Positions 5,246 through 6,608 of a DNA stretch of 6,608 bases are shown in pieces. The notes beneath the pieces are model-generated. The model ran no database searches and was not told where the DNA came from. It worked only from the letters and a program-made list of their open reading frames with translations. Within the stretch, counting starts at the first letter, position 1; the number at the start of each line of letters is the position of its first letter. Where the stretch lies: positions 1 through 6,608 of the forward strand of contig JAKPUV010000819.1 of NCBI GenBank assembly GCA_029554925.1, read 5' to 3'. The DNA comes from Candidatus Hydrogenedentota bacterium (GTDB taxonomy: Bacteria; Hydrogenedentota; Hydrogenedentia; Hydrogenedentales; CAITNO01). Position numbers and translations under genes: made by a program.

Positions 5246-6608
5246 TCACTCCGGCTTGGCAAGGACAAACCGTAGTTCCCCCGCTGCCATCAACTGGTCG
5301 TGCGTGAGCGTAGCCGCCTCAACGGGGGTGCCGCCCGCGGTCACCTGGCGCACGCGCATGTCGCCGGGGGCGTTGTTTTCCGCCGTCACCTTCAGGGTTT
5401 TTCCGTCGCCGACGTCCACCACGGCCTCGTCGAAAAGGGGAATACCCAGCTCGTAGGTGACCGTGCCCGCGATGGGGTAGACACCGAGGGCGCTCAGGAC
5501 GTACCACGAGGAAAGGGTGCCGCCGTCGTCGTTGCCGTCCACGCCCACATAGGTGTCGGCGTATTTGGTGTCGAGGATCCGGCGCACCCACTTCTGCGTC
5601 AGGTCGCGGCGGCCTGCGTGGTTGAAGAGGTAGGCCGCGTTGAGATGGTGCTCGTTCCCGTGCCAATAGTGGCTGCCGGGATGCCAGGCGCCGGTCTTCT
5701 TCCGCGTCTTCTCCATGAACGCCTCCAGCTCGGGCACGAAGCGCTGTGGGCCGCCGAAGAGGGCGATGAGCCCCTGGGGGTCGTGGGGCACACACCAGCG
5801 CCACTGCATGGGGCTGCCCTCCACGAAGTCCTTGGTGTATTCCTCCTTGAAATCCGTGTAGCTCAGGGCCAGGGGGTCAAAGGGCTCCGTGAACCGCCCC
5901 TGGCTGTCCCGCGACTGGAAGAAGCCGGTGGCGGGGTTCCACAGGTTGCGGTAGAACTGCGCGCGCCGCGCGAACTCCCGCGCATCGTCCTCTTTCCCCA
6001 GCGCGCCGGCCAGCAGGGACAGCGCATGGTCCTGCCAGGCGTATTCCAGGGTGGCGGACACGGCCTTCTTCATCTTGTCCGTCGGGCAGTACCCGTACTG
6101 AAGATAATCCTGCAGTCCGCCGCGTCCGGCGAAACGGCATCCCTCGGGCGGGCCGCTGGTCGCCGTCTGCCGCATAATCGCGTAGGCCGCCTCAATGTCG
6201 AATCCGCGGATGCCCTTCAGCCAGGCCTCCGACACGGCGGCGTCCGCCGGGGTGCCGAACATGCAGTTGGTGTACCCCGCGCCGGAGGGCCAGCGGGGGA
6301 AGGCCCCGCCCGCCTTCGCCATCTCCAGCAGGGAGCGCATGAAGTCCTCGGTCTCCCGGCGGGCGACCAGGTTGTAGAGGGGGTGCGCCGTGCGGAAGGT
6401 GTCCCACAGGGAAAAGTCGGTGTAATACGTGAAGTCCTCGGCCTTGTGGATCTGGCCGTCGAAACCAATGTACTCGCGCGTGACGTCCGTGAAGAGGGTG
6501 GGCATCATGGCCGTGCGGTACAGGGCCGTGTGAAAGATGCGCTGCTGGGTCTCCGTGCCGCCCTTCACCCGGATGCGGCCCAAATAGACCTCCCAGGCAT
6601 CCCGCGCG
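5246..6608 (-). CDS. GH92 family alpha-mannosidase, C-terminal part (5' end outside window)
   Basis: The frame is open to the window edge: 453 residues are visible, the first complete codon is at 6607-6605, and the N-terminus lies beyond. GH92 enzymes are calcium-dependent exo-alpha-mannosidases of about 700-770 residues that trim N-glycans or mannans, so roughly 60% is present, covering the (alpha/alpha)6 catalytic domain. Family motifs appear in order: HTALYRTAMMPTLFTD, TDFSLWDTFRTAHPL, GGAFPRWPSGAGYT, DFVEGSPMQWRW, GNEHHLNAAYLFNHAG and GNDDGGTLSSWYVLSALGVY. Glu263 of the visible part (codon 5819-5821) corresponds to the catalytic acid, and Asp360/Asp361 (5525-5530) lie in the motif carrying the base in characterised members. 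The end resembles the usual small C-terminal beta region. A TTG at 6583 is not the start, because coding continues upstream with family-like residues. It converges on the propeller gene with a 9-bp gap. Linkage specificity cannot be told; signal peptide and start are not visible. Confidence 0.92.
   Translation of the reverse strand, partial: ARDAWEVYLGRIRVKGGTETQQRIFHTALYRTAMMPTLFTDVTREYIGFDGQIHKAEDFTYYTDFSLWDTFRTAHPLYNLVARRETEDFMRSLLEMAKAGGAFPRWPSGAGYTNCMFGTPADAAVSEAWLKGIRGFDIEAAYAIMRQTATSGPPEGCRFAGRGGLQDYLQYGYCPTDKMKKAVSATLEYAWQDHALSLLAGALGKEDDAREFARRAQFYRNLWNPATGFFQSRDSQGRFTEPFDPLALSYTDFKEEYTKDFVEGSPMQWRWCVPHDPQGLIALFGGPQRFVPELEAFMEKTRKKTGAWHPGSHYWHGNEHHLNAAYLFNHAGRRDLTQKWVRRILDTKYADTYVGVDGNDDGGTLSSWYVLSALGVYPIAGTVTYELGIPLFDEAVVDVGDGKTLKVTAENNAPGDMRVRQVTAGGTPVEAATLTHDQLMAAGELRFVLAKPE

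Noticed and set aside
6581..6583. TTG at 6583 as the start of the mannosidase
   Set aside because: The frame stays open to the window edge with family-like residues (AWEVYLGRI), and the GH92 N-terminal domain would be missing; the gene is simply cut by the window.

Overview
This GC-rich bacterial window holds four protein-coding genes, all apparently for exported or surface proteins, plus one striking non-coding palindrome. A Gram-negative, saprophytic, polymer-degrading bacterium fits best. The Glu-Gly linker followed by Cys-Cys and a C-terminal membrane segment, the Calx-beta and thrombospondin-3 repeats, and the GH92 mannosidase together suggest an uncultured lineage such as Candidatus Hydrogenedentes or the Planctomycetes/Lentisphaerae region. 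That assignment is an inference; there is no rRNA or other phylogenetic marker here.

Layout. Positions 1-259 are non-coding and contain a 28-bp perfect inverted repeat (45-72 and 91-118). Each arm is itself a palindrome, as in REP/BIME-type repeats. Next come two tandem, paralogous secreted serine proteases of the lysyl-endopeptidase (Achromobacter protease I-like) type. The first (260-2038) ends in a Glu-Gly stalk, Cys-Cys and a transmembrane segment. The second (2035-4005) overlaps it by an ATGA junction and ends in a Calx-beta domain and three calcium-loop repeats in an exact 26-residue register. After 34 bp with a small hairpin and a strong Shine-Dalgarno, a putative secreted beta-propeller protein, probably glycosidase-like, runs from 4040 to 5236. 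Facing it on the minus strand, only 9 bp away, is the C-terminal part of a GH92 alpha-mannosidase (5246 to beyond 6608).

How the genes may work together. The three plus-strand genes are close enough to form one transcription unit. Lys-directed proteolysis by one surface-anchored and one calcium-repeat-bearing enzyme, next to a propeller protein and a mannosidase, suggests a small module for breaking down glycoproteins or protein-polysaccharide material outside the inner membrane. The protease class is well supported by the triad, six conserved cysteines, an S1-pocket aspartate and a lysine at the expected propeptide junction. GH92 is well supported by several family motifs. The function of the propeller protein is not established.
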